From NCBI RefSeq assembly GCF_964204645.1, contig NC_134031.1, forward strand, positions 15,499,307-15,559,306: a DNA stretch of 60,000 nucleotides. The letters run 5' to 3'. The stretch comes from Tubulanus polymorphus. Lineage: Eukaryota; Nemertea; Palaeonemertea; Tubulaniformes; Tubulanidae. The notes below the pieces were generated by a model. It did not search any database. It saw only the letters and a list, made by a program, of their open reading frames with translations, and was not told where the DNA came from. The position numbers were made by a program, and so were the translations under genes. Position 1 is the stretch's first letter, and every line of letters starts with the position of its first letter. Of the stretch, positions 1-10,959 are shown one piece after another.

Positions 1-660
1 GCGAAAAAAATTTGTGAGTCTACCATCTTCAAATCGTATCAAATCACCTCCGGGGGTGATTTGATGATTTGACAAATCGATTTGAATTTGATGCCGTGTT
101 AAATTCAAAAATTAGACCAAATCAAATTTGATTTTGACAAGATAAAAACGATTTAACCTAAAATCAAATTGGATTTGACGTGATAAATTCGCCTATTCTT
201 TGACTAATGTCAAGTGAACTAAAGTATCAAGGACGCAGTAATATCAAATGGCATCATGGCAGTTCGTCCCTCCCATTCAAATTCATTATATATCTGTCTG
301 TTTAAAGTTCGCAATTTGGCTGTTGTAATCCCAAATGACAAGAGCGCGTAAAAACCGTACACTACGAATTGAAACGTTTTAAATTTGCTTACATATTTAA
401 TTGCTAGCAGTCATTGCGACGCATGTCTTGGGATTGCGCGCTATCCATTCGAATTTTCTCTTGAAATCAGAGCGCAAAATTCATATTCGAAATGGAAAGA
501 GACACACGCGTTGTATCTATTATTAATCTGAGGAGTGGAAACTGGCCGGGTAATTCAAGCCGCATTTCGATCTAGACAGCAATAATCTACAACGAGAACC
601 GATCTATTTTTCAGCGACCCGAGAATAATAACTTATTCTGAGAAATGATATACGCGTAGT
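1..660. other. AT-rich non-coding DNA with a short palindrome
   Basis: No supported gene. Positions 46-67 form a small hairpin (AAATCACC ... GGTGATTT). The following ~120 bases repeat AAATC/GATTTG words in both orientations, suggesting a decayed repeat end. Nothing else is recognisable. Confidence 0.4.
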
Positions 661-860
661 TCATACGGAGAACTGTTTTTTTTGCTGACGGCGACACTCC
701 TTCATCGTATCCGTGTCGGATAAACCTCGTGGACTTCTCTCCATCTCAACCGAGTTATTAGTTTTAGTGCCGATTAGAGCCGTTGTCAGTTTATTTATCA
801 TGCATTTACGCGTTCGTTTGAAATTGGCTCGTGTCATTTTTCCGGTCTTAAGATACCGGG
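661..860 (-). CDS. weak exon candidate, basic Ser/Thr/Lys-rich peptide
   Basis: The minus frame is open for about 66 codons and ends in a TGA. The peptide is basic and polar, ending in a QQKK-type tail, with fairly even codon use. Against it: the upstream part of the frame (above about 860) runs into a word repeated at 1070-1110 (CGCTAAC-CCTCG-AACGCA), and no convincing acceptor borders it. Length is within chance expectation and no family was recognised. Confidence 0.12.
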
Positions 861-1115
861 ACCTTTTATTCGCTAACGCCTCGCAACGCAATTTTTGTCG
901 CTAACCATCCCGTAAGTCCAAAATTTGCAAAAATGAGGTCGCCTCAAGCATCCAGCTATGTAGGCGGTAAAATAAGATATTAATATATTGCAATGAGGTT
1001 TTTCGATTGGACTGGTTCCCGTTGCGTGAAAAATCATCCACGCAAAACTTGCGTAACGTTAGTGAATAAGGTCCGCGCTAACACCTCGAAACGCAGTTTT
1101 CGTCGCAAACTCCAG
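860..1115. repeat. local direct repeat
   Basis: The stretch beginning at about 867 (CGCTAACGCCTCG then AACGCAATTTTTGTCGC) recurs with few differences at about 1076. The spacing is about 210 bases. This looks like a short dispersed or partly tandem repeat rather than coding DNA. Confidence 0.45.
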
Positions 1116-2640
1116 ATTGGCGAAAATCTCCTTATTCACTAAAATCCACAAAAATTTTCTGCGCAATTTCATGAATTTTTCCCGAAACTAACGGGCACCC
1201 CTAAATTCTCATTTCCACGCAAATAACACTTTCGTAGCTTTTTCTAAGTTAAATCACGTAAATAATTGATATTTTTCAAGGTGCGGTTATACCCGGGATA
1301 TCCGACTAACTTTTTCCGGGGTCCAACTTGGATTCATAGTTACGTATGTTAAGACCCTATTGGCCACTATATTCGTCATCTGGTGGGCGGACTCCATCGT
1401 AATATCACTTATACGGAATTGTTTTTTCAAGAAAATACTTTTTAGTAGAAGAATCATGAATTGAATATCAATGTATTCTCGAATACCAAAATCATAGCCC
1501 GCAGCCAGGATTTTTAAATGGAGTGTCCAAATCTAGCCAAAAGGGCGGGTAGAAAAAAAAAACAATACTAGTGTAGTAGATTTCATAACGACCAGTGTCC
1601 TTTCTAGCAAAACGGCGCAGAATTTTGTGCCTTTTCATGAAAAAGCTATGGCCTTTTAAACATTCCGCCCATATCCCTTAGTCGATTTCGTATGGCCGAA
1701 TCTTTTAATAAAGTCTCCGATAAAATGTTATATATGGGTTTCACCGCCCTACCGGCTATGCATCGATACTGGTTCATCGCATCATCGCATTCGCTGAAAA
1801 AGAACACGCGCTTATATTTTCAATTCGATTGGTTTCGTAACCGTAACGTAAACCGTATCGATTATGCTTCATCGAGTAAAAGGAATCGTTCGTAAACATT
1901 ACATTACTCAAATACCGTTATAACGATATGGATTTTCTTTCCAATATAAAATGAATGATTTGCTTACATAATCAAATACTGGGCTAGAGATTTTTATTTT
2001 CTTTACAACTACGAAGCGAATCACTTGCAAACATAATGAAAAACCAAACTGCAATTAACGGATATTAAAATTATTTCGTCGAATAGACGTCATGATTATT
2101 AGGTATCGATTATCCTGACGACGGCTGTTGAACTTAGCGAACTTTTTAACTGCATTGGTGGCCAGTGAGACGTTTAAATAGATATGGGGTTTGAACCCCT
2201 AGAATTTTCAAAGAGCCCTTCAATGAGTCAACGTCAACAAATTTGGATCAAAATTTTTCGAAATTTAGATACAATTTTCATGTTTTTTTTAATGGAAATT
2301 AAAAATTATTCATTCTCAAATGATTTATCAGGTAGCCGAGCACTTCGTTTTTAAGAGCTGCCCTTTTTCAACAGGAAAATGCCCCTTTTCGTGGTAGAAA
2401 GTAGCCTTTTCTTGAAATAGAACCGCCCCTAGAAAAAGCTCGTCACGGGCCTGGATATACATACCAGCTCTACTGATCCGTAATGACGACGGCTGAATAC
2501 ACCTCTACGAGCCGCAAGATCACTGGCAGACGAACTGAAAAATACGAAAACAAAATACGTCGATCAATGATATGCCGTAGACTATAGCTGAAATCACACC
2601 GATTTGATTTATTTTGCATAAATAATTGGTACAGATTATA
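1115..2640. other. intergenic or intronic DNA, decayed repeats
   Basis: No supported gene. Several tracts (about 1490-1550 and 2340-2460) have the look of old dispersed repeats with low-complexity poly-A or poly-T and CCC/GGG words. Short open frames here have no splice or start support. Confidence 0.4.
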
Positions 2641-2642
2641 AC

Positions 2643-2656
2643 AGGACATAATAGTT
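2643..2656. repeat. target-site duplication, left copy
   Basis: AGGACATAATAGTT is identical to positions 2774-2787 on the far side of the 117-bp insertion. Confidence 0.7.
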
Positions 2657-2773
2657 CATTCAATTCATTATTGTGTTTTTTGTTCCTCTGATGATGAGGC
2701 TTAGTTGAAGCCTCGAGAAACTGTAAGGAAAATAAACTGTTTTTACAGATCTAACTGTGGGTTTTTATTTGTT
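2657..2773 (+). mobile_element. 117-bp insertion with 14-bp target duplication and hammerhead-like core
   Basis: The 14-mer AGGACATAATAGTT occurs at 2643-2656 and again at 2774-2787, exactly bracketing a 117-bp segment, as expected for a target-site duplication. Inside, CTGATGA (2688-2694) is followed by a perfect 7-bp hairpin GAGGCTT/AAGCCTC (2696-2702 with 2708-2714), then GAGAAAC and a second hairpin CTGTAA/TTACAG (2721-2726 with 2743-2748). That order (CUGANGA, helix II, GAAA, helix III) matches hammerhead ribozymes, which are known from Penelope-like elements and retrozymes. The inserted GA before AAAC departs from the canonical core, so activity is doubtful. I infer a truncated or non-autonomous Penelope-type insertion. 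Confidence 0.6.
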
Positions 2774-2787
2774 AGGACATAATAGTT
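2774..2787. repeat. target-site duplication, right copy
   Basis: Identical to 2643-2656; closes the 117-bp insertion. Confidence 0.7.
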
Positions 2788-2924
2788 ATTACATAATATA
2801 TAGTCAGTGCAATAATTCATGCGAGGAATTGAAGACAGAAAAAAAATACCGATTGTGGAAAGTGAGGCGAGTCACTTCCAGAACCAGGCAGCATTCACGC
2901 GCAATAATTTGACAAATTGGGCAA

Positions 2925-3025
2925 CGGGCTGGCCCGACGTTTTTGGTCGGGCCAAATTTGACCCATTTGTCACCATTATGAACAGTTCGGGCCTGACACC
3001 GACCAAATTGGATCGGGTCAAAGAT
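2925..3025. repeat. palindromic GGCCCGAC repeat, copy 1
   Basis: Contains a compact hairpin GGCCCGAC-loop-GTCGGGCC and the words GGGCCAAATTTGACCC and GATCGGGTC in inverted arrangement. A related copy with the same AAATTTGACCC and GGCCCG words lies at 29925-30030. Likely a foldback/MITE fragment. Confidence 0.5.
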
Positions 3026-3608
3026 GCTCGGCGAAGAGCTTTCGGTACATCGGGTATATACTGATTGCTTTTATTGTTTTACCTACTAAACCCAAAATAA
3101 TTAATAGATATTATTCCCCAGATGTATTTTAGATATAGTTCTATGTTTTAGTCACTCGAATTGACCAGCAACGTTCAATACGTCCTAATGAACCGCATTT
3201 ACCAATAGAATTTATAGGATTCTGTCATATTACAAAGATACGATATCTAGAATCGTTAATCAAATGGTTATTCGTCGTTAATTCGAGTTTTTTTATCCGT
3301 TATTCATGCGTGAAACGTTTGTTTGTCTGGATGGACGACTTGATTAGCACCGAGAGTGTATGTTATATCGAACGAAAAGAAACACGCGGCGCCGGTGGCG
3401 ATTGGGAATTCCTCCAGCCTGTAGTCTAACGAGCTACTAAACAGTCTTCAGCATCGCGAGGATTGATTAGTATCAAAAAGCCATCAGGACATCGATGATG
3501 AAAGGATATCCGCGAACTACCTTATTTACCTACGCACAGTAGATTCAGCTCTATCTCATCAAAGTATATATGTATATATGTGAAGTCTGAGTCATTTCTG
3601 CCAGAGCA

Positions 3609-3817
3609 TTAATTATTATCTAGAAATAAATTCATCGGCGCTAATGACTTCGCTCCCTGTATAGTTCGTTTAAGATTTTCTATCTCCATTCTAATCCTAT
3701 TTACTTCTCGTCCATCTCGCTGTCTTTTTTCCGCCACTCTCAAATACGTCAGCGCGTGATGATTGATGTTTTGTTTTTTCCTTAAATCGAGACCGAATCT
3801 CCGCAACGGCCTCGTGA
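3609..3817 (-). CDS. candidate terminal exon, basic coiled-coil-like C-terminus
   Basis: The minus frame is open from an acceptor-like ATCATCAG| at 3818 to a TAA at 3609-3611, about 69 codons, in phase 1 relative to that acceptor. The peptide is rich in Arg, Lys and Glu with a heptad-like stretch in the middle (VNRIRMEIENLKRT) and ends LAPMNLFLDNN. This resembles a real coiled-coil tail, but no AATAAA is obvious downstream, another frame is also open for part of the span, and the length is not significant by itself. Family unknown. Confidence 0.3.
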
Positions 3818-4011
3818 CTGATGATCAATATCAGGGGGTGTGTATACGTTCAACACACTCAAGCTCAGTTAATGCTTTGAAATGGGGGTATTCATTTCAA
3901 ATAAAATCAATATTACCTTTTAACTCCCTCCCTCGCTCCCTTCAACGATTCACCGGATATTACAAAAATATAGAATTTCGTCCCAAGAAAATTTGAATAA
4001 TTTCATGCTGG

Positions 4012-4085
4012 TTATAACGAACTATCGGTCATAACGAATACATTTTCTGGTCCCGTGAAGTTCGCTGTAACGAGGTTCCATTGTA
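4012..4085 (-). mobile_element. pogo/Tigger-like terminal inverted repeat end
   Basis: Read on the minus strand the tract gives ATGGAACCTCGTTACAGCGA then AACTTCACGGGACC, the signature end of pogo/Tigger-type (Tc1/mariner superfamily) elements, abutting TATA as a possible TA target. Only one end was located, and no transposase frame is nearby. A related end is at about 19246. Confidence 0.5.
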
Positions 4086-4089
4086 TAGG

Positions 4090-5740
4090 GGTCGTTCAAT
4101 TAGGCACAAATAGCTGATTTTTAACCCCCTCCCTACCTTGTACGCAACAGTACTTATTAACCGCCCATACCCCCTGTACGTACGCATAACGATTTTCGAA
4201 ACCATCCTTATCAATGGAAACTACCGTTTTATCTATGAAACCAAGCAAAATGTGCAATAGGAGTCGAAATGGACACGATCAGAATCCTCATGTCATCTTT
4301 TGAAGATTCTTTAATGGTAAATAATGATGTGATATTTATATGATACGATATGAAATTTGAATGAATATCTTTCCGAATGGATCTTTTTCGACGCCATCCC
4401 GGTTTATGGTGCTGCGTATATTTTTGTATTTGTTACACTGACTAGAAGCCTATTCCAATATAACGTCGGACTCTAAAGCGATTCGTATTAAACCACTTAA
4501 ATTCTACAGCATCTCGATGTCAACTTGAAAATCTAGTCTCGGAAACCGATAAATCGACTCCACAGCGCGCGGCGGGTGCTTAATTCAACACTCACAACAT
4601 TAACACAATGAATTAATCTCTGTTCGCAAAGTGAGCGCCGTTCCAATTAATTGAAACACGATTGTTTTTTTGTGACGTCATCGAAATTAGAAAGAAAAAA
4701 AAACACAAATCGATTCAATGGGAACTACATCGCATGTGCGCAATTCAGCGGGAAAGCTGAATGAATACTATTAACACGATTAACACTCGTATACGTATTA
4801 TTTCTAGCAGCTGTAGTCGAATTACTGCTGATATCATTCACGAATGTGTCAGTTTTATTATTTCGACTTATTCCCACTTATACGGAGCTATACGCTAGAA
4901 TCGATGTACACTACGTCATCGATATTGGCGTTAGAAAATAACAATTACAATCGTGGGTGATTGGCGTCCATCTCGAATCTGGTTTCATGCCTCTTAATAT
5001 CGATTCGATGAATTTTCATATAATTTTGATGATGAAATTTTAGGTATTTCGGGTATTGTGTGAGACGATGTATGATACGCAATCCATCGTCTGGTAAGCA
5101 GTAAAATCAGTTTAATTTTCAATATATTCAAAGTCAAAATAACTTTATCTATCGTCGATACATACTATATTATCTACATCATGTTATTCATTGTCGACAA
5201 TATTAAGCAATATATATTTATAGATGTATATACACGTGTATATGATATTTTTCAAGGCATCAATAAACTTTCGAGGTTCTCTTGTTATATCGTCAATTCT
5301 CTGTAATCTAGAAATGGATGATGATTATCTAAAAAAAAACAACGTGTGTCTATAAGCTGTTGACAATGTTTCATGAGATGAAGAATATTTTTTGTTCGAA
5401 ATTCAGTTAGAGGTAATATTCACAATCGGCGCTGTTTGTGTTTGTCTAAAGAAACCTTAATAATACGACGCAACTGCCGCTTAATCAGATTCGATTTCGG
5501 TTCATAACGGGTTTCCGTGAATTAATTAGAATCTTAAGAAAAGACTAATTTTTGATCATCAAAAAATATATCGACGGATTATTCTGCGCATTTCAAAACA
5601 GTCGTGATAGACATCGTAGTGCTAGGCGATTTATGTGGCAATCAAATGCGAATTTGATATCTTAACATCACTGGAAACTTGAGAATAATCAATACGCTTT
5701 AGTAAAAAGATAGGCCTTTATTCAGAATTCAGACACCACA
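4090..5740. other. non-coding DNA, one possible microexon
   Basis: No supported gene. At 5042-5091 a 50-bp segment sits between an ATTTTAG| acceptor-like site and a |GTAAGC donor-like site on the plus strand with two open phases; with nothing to join it to, it is not called. A dispersed CRE-bearing repeat lies at 4901-4932. Confidence 0.35.
4901..4932 (+). repeat. dispersed TACGTCATC repeat, copy 1
   Basis: TCGATGTACACTACGTCATC followed by GATATTGGCGTT. Near-identical units occur at 12042-12078 and 12206-12230 and inverted at 44051-44076 and 44155-44190. Each carries a TACGTCA core resembling a CRE half-site. Confidence 0.5.
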
Positions 5741-5909
5741 TGCTTCTTGTATTTAATATGGATCTGGCGATCAAGAATGAATTTGATGAATTTTTATCAG
5801 CGCAGAGTATGTGTGGATACATATTCATGGAACACTGATGCAGTAGCACTACACATACACCGCTTAGTGATGAATGCAATACGTAGAGAAAAGAGAGGGA
5901 GGGTGGGAG

Positions 5910-6037
5910 AGAGGGAGAGGGAGAGGGAGAGGGAGAGGGAGAGGGAGAGGGAGAGGGAGAGGGAGAGGGAGAGGGAGAGGGAGAGGGAGAGGGAGAGGGA
6001 GAGGGAGAGGGAGAGGGAGAGGGAGAGGGAGAGGGAG
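5910..6037. repeat. GGGAGA hexanucleotide microsatellite
   Basis: About 21 near-perfect units of GGGAGA. It produces long Arg-Glu or Ser-Leu frames on both strands, which are artefacts of the repeat. Confidence 0.95.
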
Positions 6038-6462
6038 GCTCTACCTGAGAAATGGAGATTTATCACCTAACGTATATATATACTTTTATCCGTTTTTCTC
6101 GGTAATCAGCAAAAATAGAAACAACATCGTCATTTCGATTAACGAATAAAAATCAATGCGAGCAGACGAACAACACGTCTGTCTCATTGGTGAAGTTGTC
6201 AGTGTTCCACGATATATACCGGTAATACGCGATATTCGGAACAGGTTGTTTTAACGACATCACGACGTGCGCGCATCGATGTTTCGGGCGGGCAATGAAA
6301 GAAAATACTCTGTTTATACGACAACGACTCTCTTCGCATCGGCAGAAGAATTCATTGCGACATCGACACGAAATGGGTTTTTCTGTTCGTGTATACGGCG
6401 GCGACAGGTGGTACGGCTTCCCCGTTAAAGTGCCCTTTTCCCACACTATTGTTTTGTTCCAG

Positions 6463-6588
6463 ACGGTGGCTGATCTGATGGTTTTATTGCCCCGGTTTGG
6501 AATGGCTCGTCAGACAGAAATAAAGCGCAACAACAACACGACTGTTATTACAGATCCGATCGATTTTGAGCGAATTCGAGTTCAATAA
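6463..6588 (+). CDS. candidate terminal exon with strong acceptor
   Basis: A long pyrimidine tract (about 6432-6460) ends in GTTCCAG|, one of the better acceptors in the window. The phase-0 frame that follows is open for 41 codons to a TAA, and the stop overlaps an AATAAA signal (CAATAAAAGG). The peptide starts TVADLMVLLPRFG and ends DPIDFERIRVQ, a plausible polar C-terminus with AAC-rich codons. No upstream exon could be paired and no family was recognised. A poly(A) signal touching the stop would give a very short 3' UTR, which is odd. Confidence 0.3.
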   Translation, partial: TVADLMVLLPRFGMARQTEIKRNNNTTVITDPIDFERIRVQ

Positions 6589-7400
6589 AAGGTTATCGTC
6601 TGGCGACAGATTTTATTTGTCTTTAATTTCACACAAAGACAGCTGACAGACGGATGCGGGAATTGTACATGATACCCTTTAAAAATGAGCATAGCCTCCA
6701 TATCTTATTTGACGACAACAGGGGGCGCGTATGTCGGTTTATCTAAGTTTCTTAATCGGGCAAGATTGGCGTCGATCTCGAAGGAGCAACTGGCATAATG
6801 GATACATCATTAACTGTGCATCGCTTATAATGCTTACATTCTCCCACAAATTGCAATTATGAATATGAATACGATCAACAGGTATCAACATTTCAGCCAT
6901 ACTCAATAATAACATCGTCAGCAATTAACTCTATAACGCACGCGACATCTGTTCACTGAATCTCGATGACGAATTGATTTCTCGTATTATGTTCGGTTTC
7001 ATATAGGTATATCTGTGGTCACCATATACGGTCTGGTTCTATGATTGAACGAATTCGCCCTATCGCACTTCATGACCGATCTATTCGTTCGTGTCATGAA
7101 ATATAAAAACGAATCTATAGTCACTTTGACAAAAAGGATGGCGTCGACTGTTTTGTCGCCTGGTATGGCGGATCGATTCGCATGGCGCAACTAGGCAACA
7201 CAAGCACACCAGTTAAACAACAAAAGGTGATCATAGAAACCTAGTAATTAGATTCTTCCACAATATGAGAACATGATATTGATATTTCGTCCATGAAAAA
7301 ACCCGCGCAATATCGCCGTCCCACCGAAGAGAGAGAGAATCTTTCCTGCGCGGAGTCTGGAATTGGTAATCGAAAACCGGGATTTATTGTTATTTGTTCA
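6589..7400. other. no supported feature
   Basis: Short frames on both strands without splice, start or codon support. No clear repeat. Confidence 0.4.
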
Positions 7401-7401
7401 G

Positions 7402-7478
7402 GCATCGTCGCGTCGCTTCATCGATTAGCGAAGCCGCAACGAAGAGCACACCTAGACGTCTTACAAATATTCGTGTAA
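7402..7478 (+). CDS. candidate terminal exon followed by AATAAA
   Basis: The tract TTTATTGTTATTTGTTCAG| (ending 7401) is a good acceptor. One phase after it gives 24 codons to a TAA at 7476-7478; another phase stays open to about 7540. Either way an AATAAA lies at 7550-7555, a normal distance for a terminal exon. The peptide is short and unremarkable, so the call rests on the acceptor plus poly(A) signal. No partner exon was identified. Confidence 0.25.
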
Positions 7479-7549
7479 CGCTGCTATGTTATTATGTATA
7501 TTGTATTTTTCACTCATATTGTCTATCATTGTAGACCTTTAGTTTGTCA

Positions 7550-7555
7550 AATAAA
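7550..7555 (+). promoter_or_regulatory. possible poly(A) signal AATAAA
   Basis: AATAAA about 72 bases after the TAA of the candidate exon at 7402-7478. AATAAA is frequent by chance in AT-rich DNA. Confidence 0.25.
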
Positions 7556-7559
7556 CTGC

Positions 7560-8900
7560 AACTGAGCTAATAATACCGCGCGGGTGCACCTAGTTTAATT
7601 AAGTTGGAGGATATTGAAAGGGTAGACAAAATTAGATTAGATCCAACCAGCAAATATCTATCAGCAAGTGTCAATATGATGAACTAATGGTGGCTGATTT
7701 AGGCCATGCTAGAAAAAAGTAAAATATAACATCACCACGACAAGTTTTTTCAATCAGTTTTTGTTTCAACGTTACACCCGAAATTGAAAAGACAATTGAA
7801 AATACCAGAAGCCGCTTCCATTTAAACGAGTCGAATCGTCGAAATAGAATATCTATCGTAGCGACGCGGCTTCAGTAACCATCGCTGTGACGCATATCTA
7901 GATAGAGTATTCTTAAAATCATCTCGAAGAGAAATATTAATTTGCATTTTTATCGATCCACGGCGGGTTGCGTGTATAGTAAAATCTTAACCTCGCACGA
8001 GCCGGGTTCACGCCCTTCAGTCGACTTGTTGTTGTCATTGTTGGTGGAGTAATAAGTAGAGCGGATAAGACGATTCATAACCACGATTATTTGTGAAATC
8101 TTCAGGGGTATTTCTCATTTCCGTTCTGTACTCGGGTTCGTGGCCTCGACCGGGGGCTGACCGCGTATATAGGATGTCCCTTGCAGCATATAACATTAAC
8201 CAACGAAACTACTGTGCTTGAATCTAAAAACACTAGCTTTTCATATATGCCCGATCAGAACTCTAGGTATAGCAACTCGCCAAGCTTTCATTCATAAGAT
8301 TCACGCATTTATTTCGACTTGTAGAATACTGTCTGGTTGGTGAATGTCCTTTAGTTAGAAATCCAAACACAGACAGTCTCTCTTACATTAATCAAAGATG
8401 TTATACATTTATACAATCCTCGCATGAGACTAATGTTTTACAAAACTGTTAGTTAACGCCAATACGTGTCAGACAAGACTTCGCTCATAGAGTCGTAAAT
8501 AACAATGAACTGATGAATTATTGCTTTGTCAACTAACTCAAAATAGCATTTAGTTTTGCTAAAATTGTAATCAACGCGATTGGTTTGTGTCGTCTAAGTA
8601 AGTCGGAATCAGTCTACCCTGGTTAACGAGGAGAATAAGCTCGTTTCCAATTAGTGCCACTGTGGACTTTTTTTCAAACGCAATTCGAGCTTCTTAGAAA
8701 AATGCGAACGAATTAGCGACCGATGATGCTGAATACACTAGCTTTGTTCACGGCAGTCTTCAGCGGGCTGTCACACTTTAACGAAAGCTAATCGTGCCAG
8801 GGATTCGCGAGGATAAAACGTACCTGATGATATAGCGATTAGCTATGCGGATACGCGAGGCACGTCAATTTCAGCGAAATCATCGAACTTAACATAGAGA
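7560..8900. other. no supported feature
   Basis: AT-rich DNA without supported exon, RNA gene or clear repeat. A GTAAGT at about 8597 has no coding frame in front of it. Confidence 0.4.
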
Positions 8901-9088
8901 AGAAAACTAGCAGATAAACAGAACTAACTCGCGATTTTGACAGTTTCTCTCGGCGTTCTGAAAATGGGGAGAACTTAACTGCGAAGCAATTACGAATAAC
9001 GGTATCACTTCACTTCACGAAAAGCTCTAACCCGCTTTCATTTTCGAAACCTATACTCGGAACGGCCAGTTTTTTTTTCGACGACTGC

Positions 9089-9251
9089 ATGGTTGACGCA
9101 GCGGCACCGCTTGCAGAATCCTCGGGATATTATGCTATCACGTTGCTACGACTCGATACAACAATTCGTTGTCGACTGTGTTTTGATATTCGTAGCGGGT
9201 GCGCGTTACAGTTTGAATGGGATTTCGTTTTCCCGGAATCGGCATTTTGCC
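9089..9251 (+). CDS. candidate exon ending at a GTATGT donor
   Basis: ATG at 9089 opens a 54-codon frame that reaches C|GTATGT at 9252 (phase 1), two codons before its stop. The frame is also open upstream to about 8917, so the block could be an internal exon rather than a start. The peptide is mixed and protein-like (SSGYYAITLLRLDTTIRC, FEWDFVFPESAFC) with several Cys and no low complexity. No family was recognised. Overlapping minus frames are also open, which weakens the case. Confidence 0.25.
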
Positions 9252-9418
9252 GTATGTGATGTAACGAGTCATTCGATATGCGACGATACGGCGCTCAATT
9301 GACGACCGGTTTGAGTGTAGAATAATATTGATAATCAAGCATTAATAAACGGGCGTCATCATTAATTTCGAATGTGAAAACGTAGAAGTTAGCCTACAAA
9401 ATACGCACATTATCAATT

Positions 9419-9455
9419 TGCCGGTTTGCCGGTTTGCCGATTTGCCGGTTTACCG
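9419..9455. repeat. 8-bp minisatellite TTTGCCGG
   Basis: Four to five head-to-tail copies of TTTGCCGG with single-base variants (TTTGCCGA, TTTACCG). Confidence 0.8.
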
Positions 9456-9460
9456 TATAC

Positions 9461-9738
9461 AGGAGCCAGTTCCACACTTCCGAGTTCAGATTTGACATTG
9501 AAATATCGGCCAGAATATACCAGAAAATCTCTGTATGATGTTTAATTTAAAACATAACCTTTTGTCATACTCCTATTCCGCAGTCGTCAGTAGACTGTCA
9601 TCTGTAAAACTATAGTAAAACTATGTTTCCCATCAAGCCAGTTTGTACAACTGTGATGAGTAATAAATATATACTATACTAAAATCGCAAATGAACTAAT
9701 TCTAACTCGGAGTGAACTCTAAGTGGAACTGGGCTCCT
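9461..9738. mobile_element. palindromic element, family A copy 1
   Basis: The left end AGGAGCCAGTTCCACACTTC and the right end (minus strand AGGAGCCCAGTTCCACTTAG) are inverted repeats, each followed inward by a GAGTTCA/CCGAGTT word. Related sequence occurs at 25607-25730 and 49360-49436. Likely a non-autonomous TIR element of about 280 bp. Confidence 0.5.
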
Positions 9739-9789
9739 GAATGTTATAGAACATTTTAGATTTTGCACCATGGTTCTCTCTCGTAATCT

Positions 9790-9830
9790 TATCACTTTTA
9801 TCATATCACTTATCATAAGTGATAACTGAT
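9790..9830. repeat. short hairpin
   Basis: ATCACTTATCATAAGTGAT is a near-perfect palindrome inside a run of TATCA words. No function is implied. Confidence 0.5.
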
Positions 9831-10150
9831 GATATTGTATGTACATATAAGATACATATACGAATAATCACTTATTGAAAAAATAATTTCGTTCGAAAAA
9901 AATAATTTTCGCCATGTCACCTCCGAGGCTCAGTGCGCAGACTTCGTTTGATGAACTCCGTTGCTTATTCTCGTAATACACACCTGTGACACTACATATA
10001 TCAAAACAATGATTGCTAAGAGGTCCAGTTTTCAACCACCCGAATACTCTGCCTGGGCACGCTCCTAGTCAGTAGCGGATACTAACTTGCACGATTGCAG
10101 GATGTTGCTACTACTCATAAGGGTTTTAGTTTGATAAGGCGGATATCACG

Positions 10151-10350
10151 TTAGTACTCGTCGCCTATTGAAAGTGTAGTCCTGTCTCTCATCATCAAGA
10201 AAGGCCGTGATTCCGACAGATCGTCGACGGAGAACGTGTTGTTATTCGTAAAGAGGCGAATGATCGAGACTTCAAGGCTAAAGGAGGATTCACGCGTGAA
10301 TCGGATGCAGTTTCTGCCTCTAGATTTCCCTAAACGGCCGTTTGAAAAAG
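10151..10350 (-). CDS. candidate terminal exon, Asp/Ser-rich C-terminus
   Basis: The minus frame ends in TAA at 10151 and is open back to about 10402. The last 45 codons use many C- and G-ending codons (GTC, ATC, AAC, GAC, TCG) and read as a protein tail, ending DRTTLSIGDEY. Acceptor-like GCCGTTTAG| near 10337 or a later AGGCAG| could bound it. The plus strand has an overlapping 121-codon frame, which lowers confidence; part of that frame runs into the tRNA-like tract at 10560-10680. Family unknown. Confidence 0.28.
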
Positions 10351-10564
10351 CGACCGTTAATTCAAACCGCATACACTCCAGCGCGTTTTGGAATATTTTC
10401 AAAAGCGTTCTACATCATAAATTCGAAACAGACATTCACAGAGATTCACCTTCGTACTGCGGGGATGATACACTGAATCCGAAACCTTACGTGCACCCGC
10501 GACATTTCGACGTTGGTTTGAACAAAAACTCTGTAAAATGTCACGTATGGGGGCGGAAGCCTCA

Positions 10565-10672
10565 AAATCCACTTTGTCTGGAAAGCGGGCCAGTGAAGTA
10601 ACCAAACGCTTCGAGGTAACGGTATCTATGGATTTAGGTTCGAGTCCCGCACAGACCGACAAACTCTGGACC
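10565..10672 (+). repeat. tRNA-like fragment (probable SINE head)
   Basis: AGGTTCGAGTCCCGC at about 10637 matches a pol III B box (GGTTCGANTCC), preceded by a weak A-box-like stretch. No cloverleaf closes, so this is not called as a tRNA gene. Frames across it on both strands are probably spurious. Confidence 0.35.
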
Positions 10673-10734
10673 CTCACCATATTTTTGAAATACCCAATAC
10701 GGATGGTTTAGTTTAAGAAAAAAATGTACTCCAA

Positions 10735-10810
10735 TAAATATGAAATTTTTGAGGGGGCGCGCCCCTTGCTCTGTCCTTAAATCCGCCCTGACACAAGTGT
10801 TGTGCAAGGT
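10735..10810. repeat. fragment of a dispersed GGGGGCGCGCCCC repeat
   Basis: GAGGGGGCGCGCCCC followed by TTAAATCCGCCCTG. Similar CCTAAATCTGGCCCTG words at 33660-33690 suggest a common old repeat. Confidence 0.3.
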
Positions 10811-10959
10811 AAAGCCTGGAAGAAATAGAAGAGAATGTATGATGCACTCTGTGGATCTAATCGGGGGGAAATTTGTTCTCGAGCCGTCTATGGTCTTGAT
10901 TGGGATGTTGCGTGATAGCTGCGCGACGTCCCCGTCTCTACAGGCGGGACTGCTGAACA

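Noticed and set aside
5042-5091. 50-bp plus-strand microexon between ATTTTAG and GTAAGC
   Set aside because: Both sites are acceptable but no partner exons exist nearby and two phases are open; chance occurrence is likely.
5747-6149. Arg-Glu, Gly-Arg and Ser-Leu repeat proteins
   Set aside because: Produced by the GGGAGA microsatellite in different frames.
6153-6446. 97-codon minus frame antisense to the 6.4-kb plus exon
   Set aside because: No splice or start support; the plus strand has a clear acceptor and poly(A) signal.
10236-10601. 121-codon plus-strand frame
   Set aside because: Overlaps a better-biased minus frame and its 3' end runs into a tRNA-like repeat.
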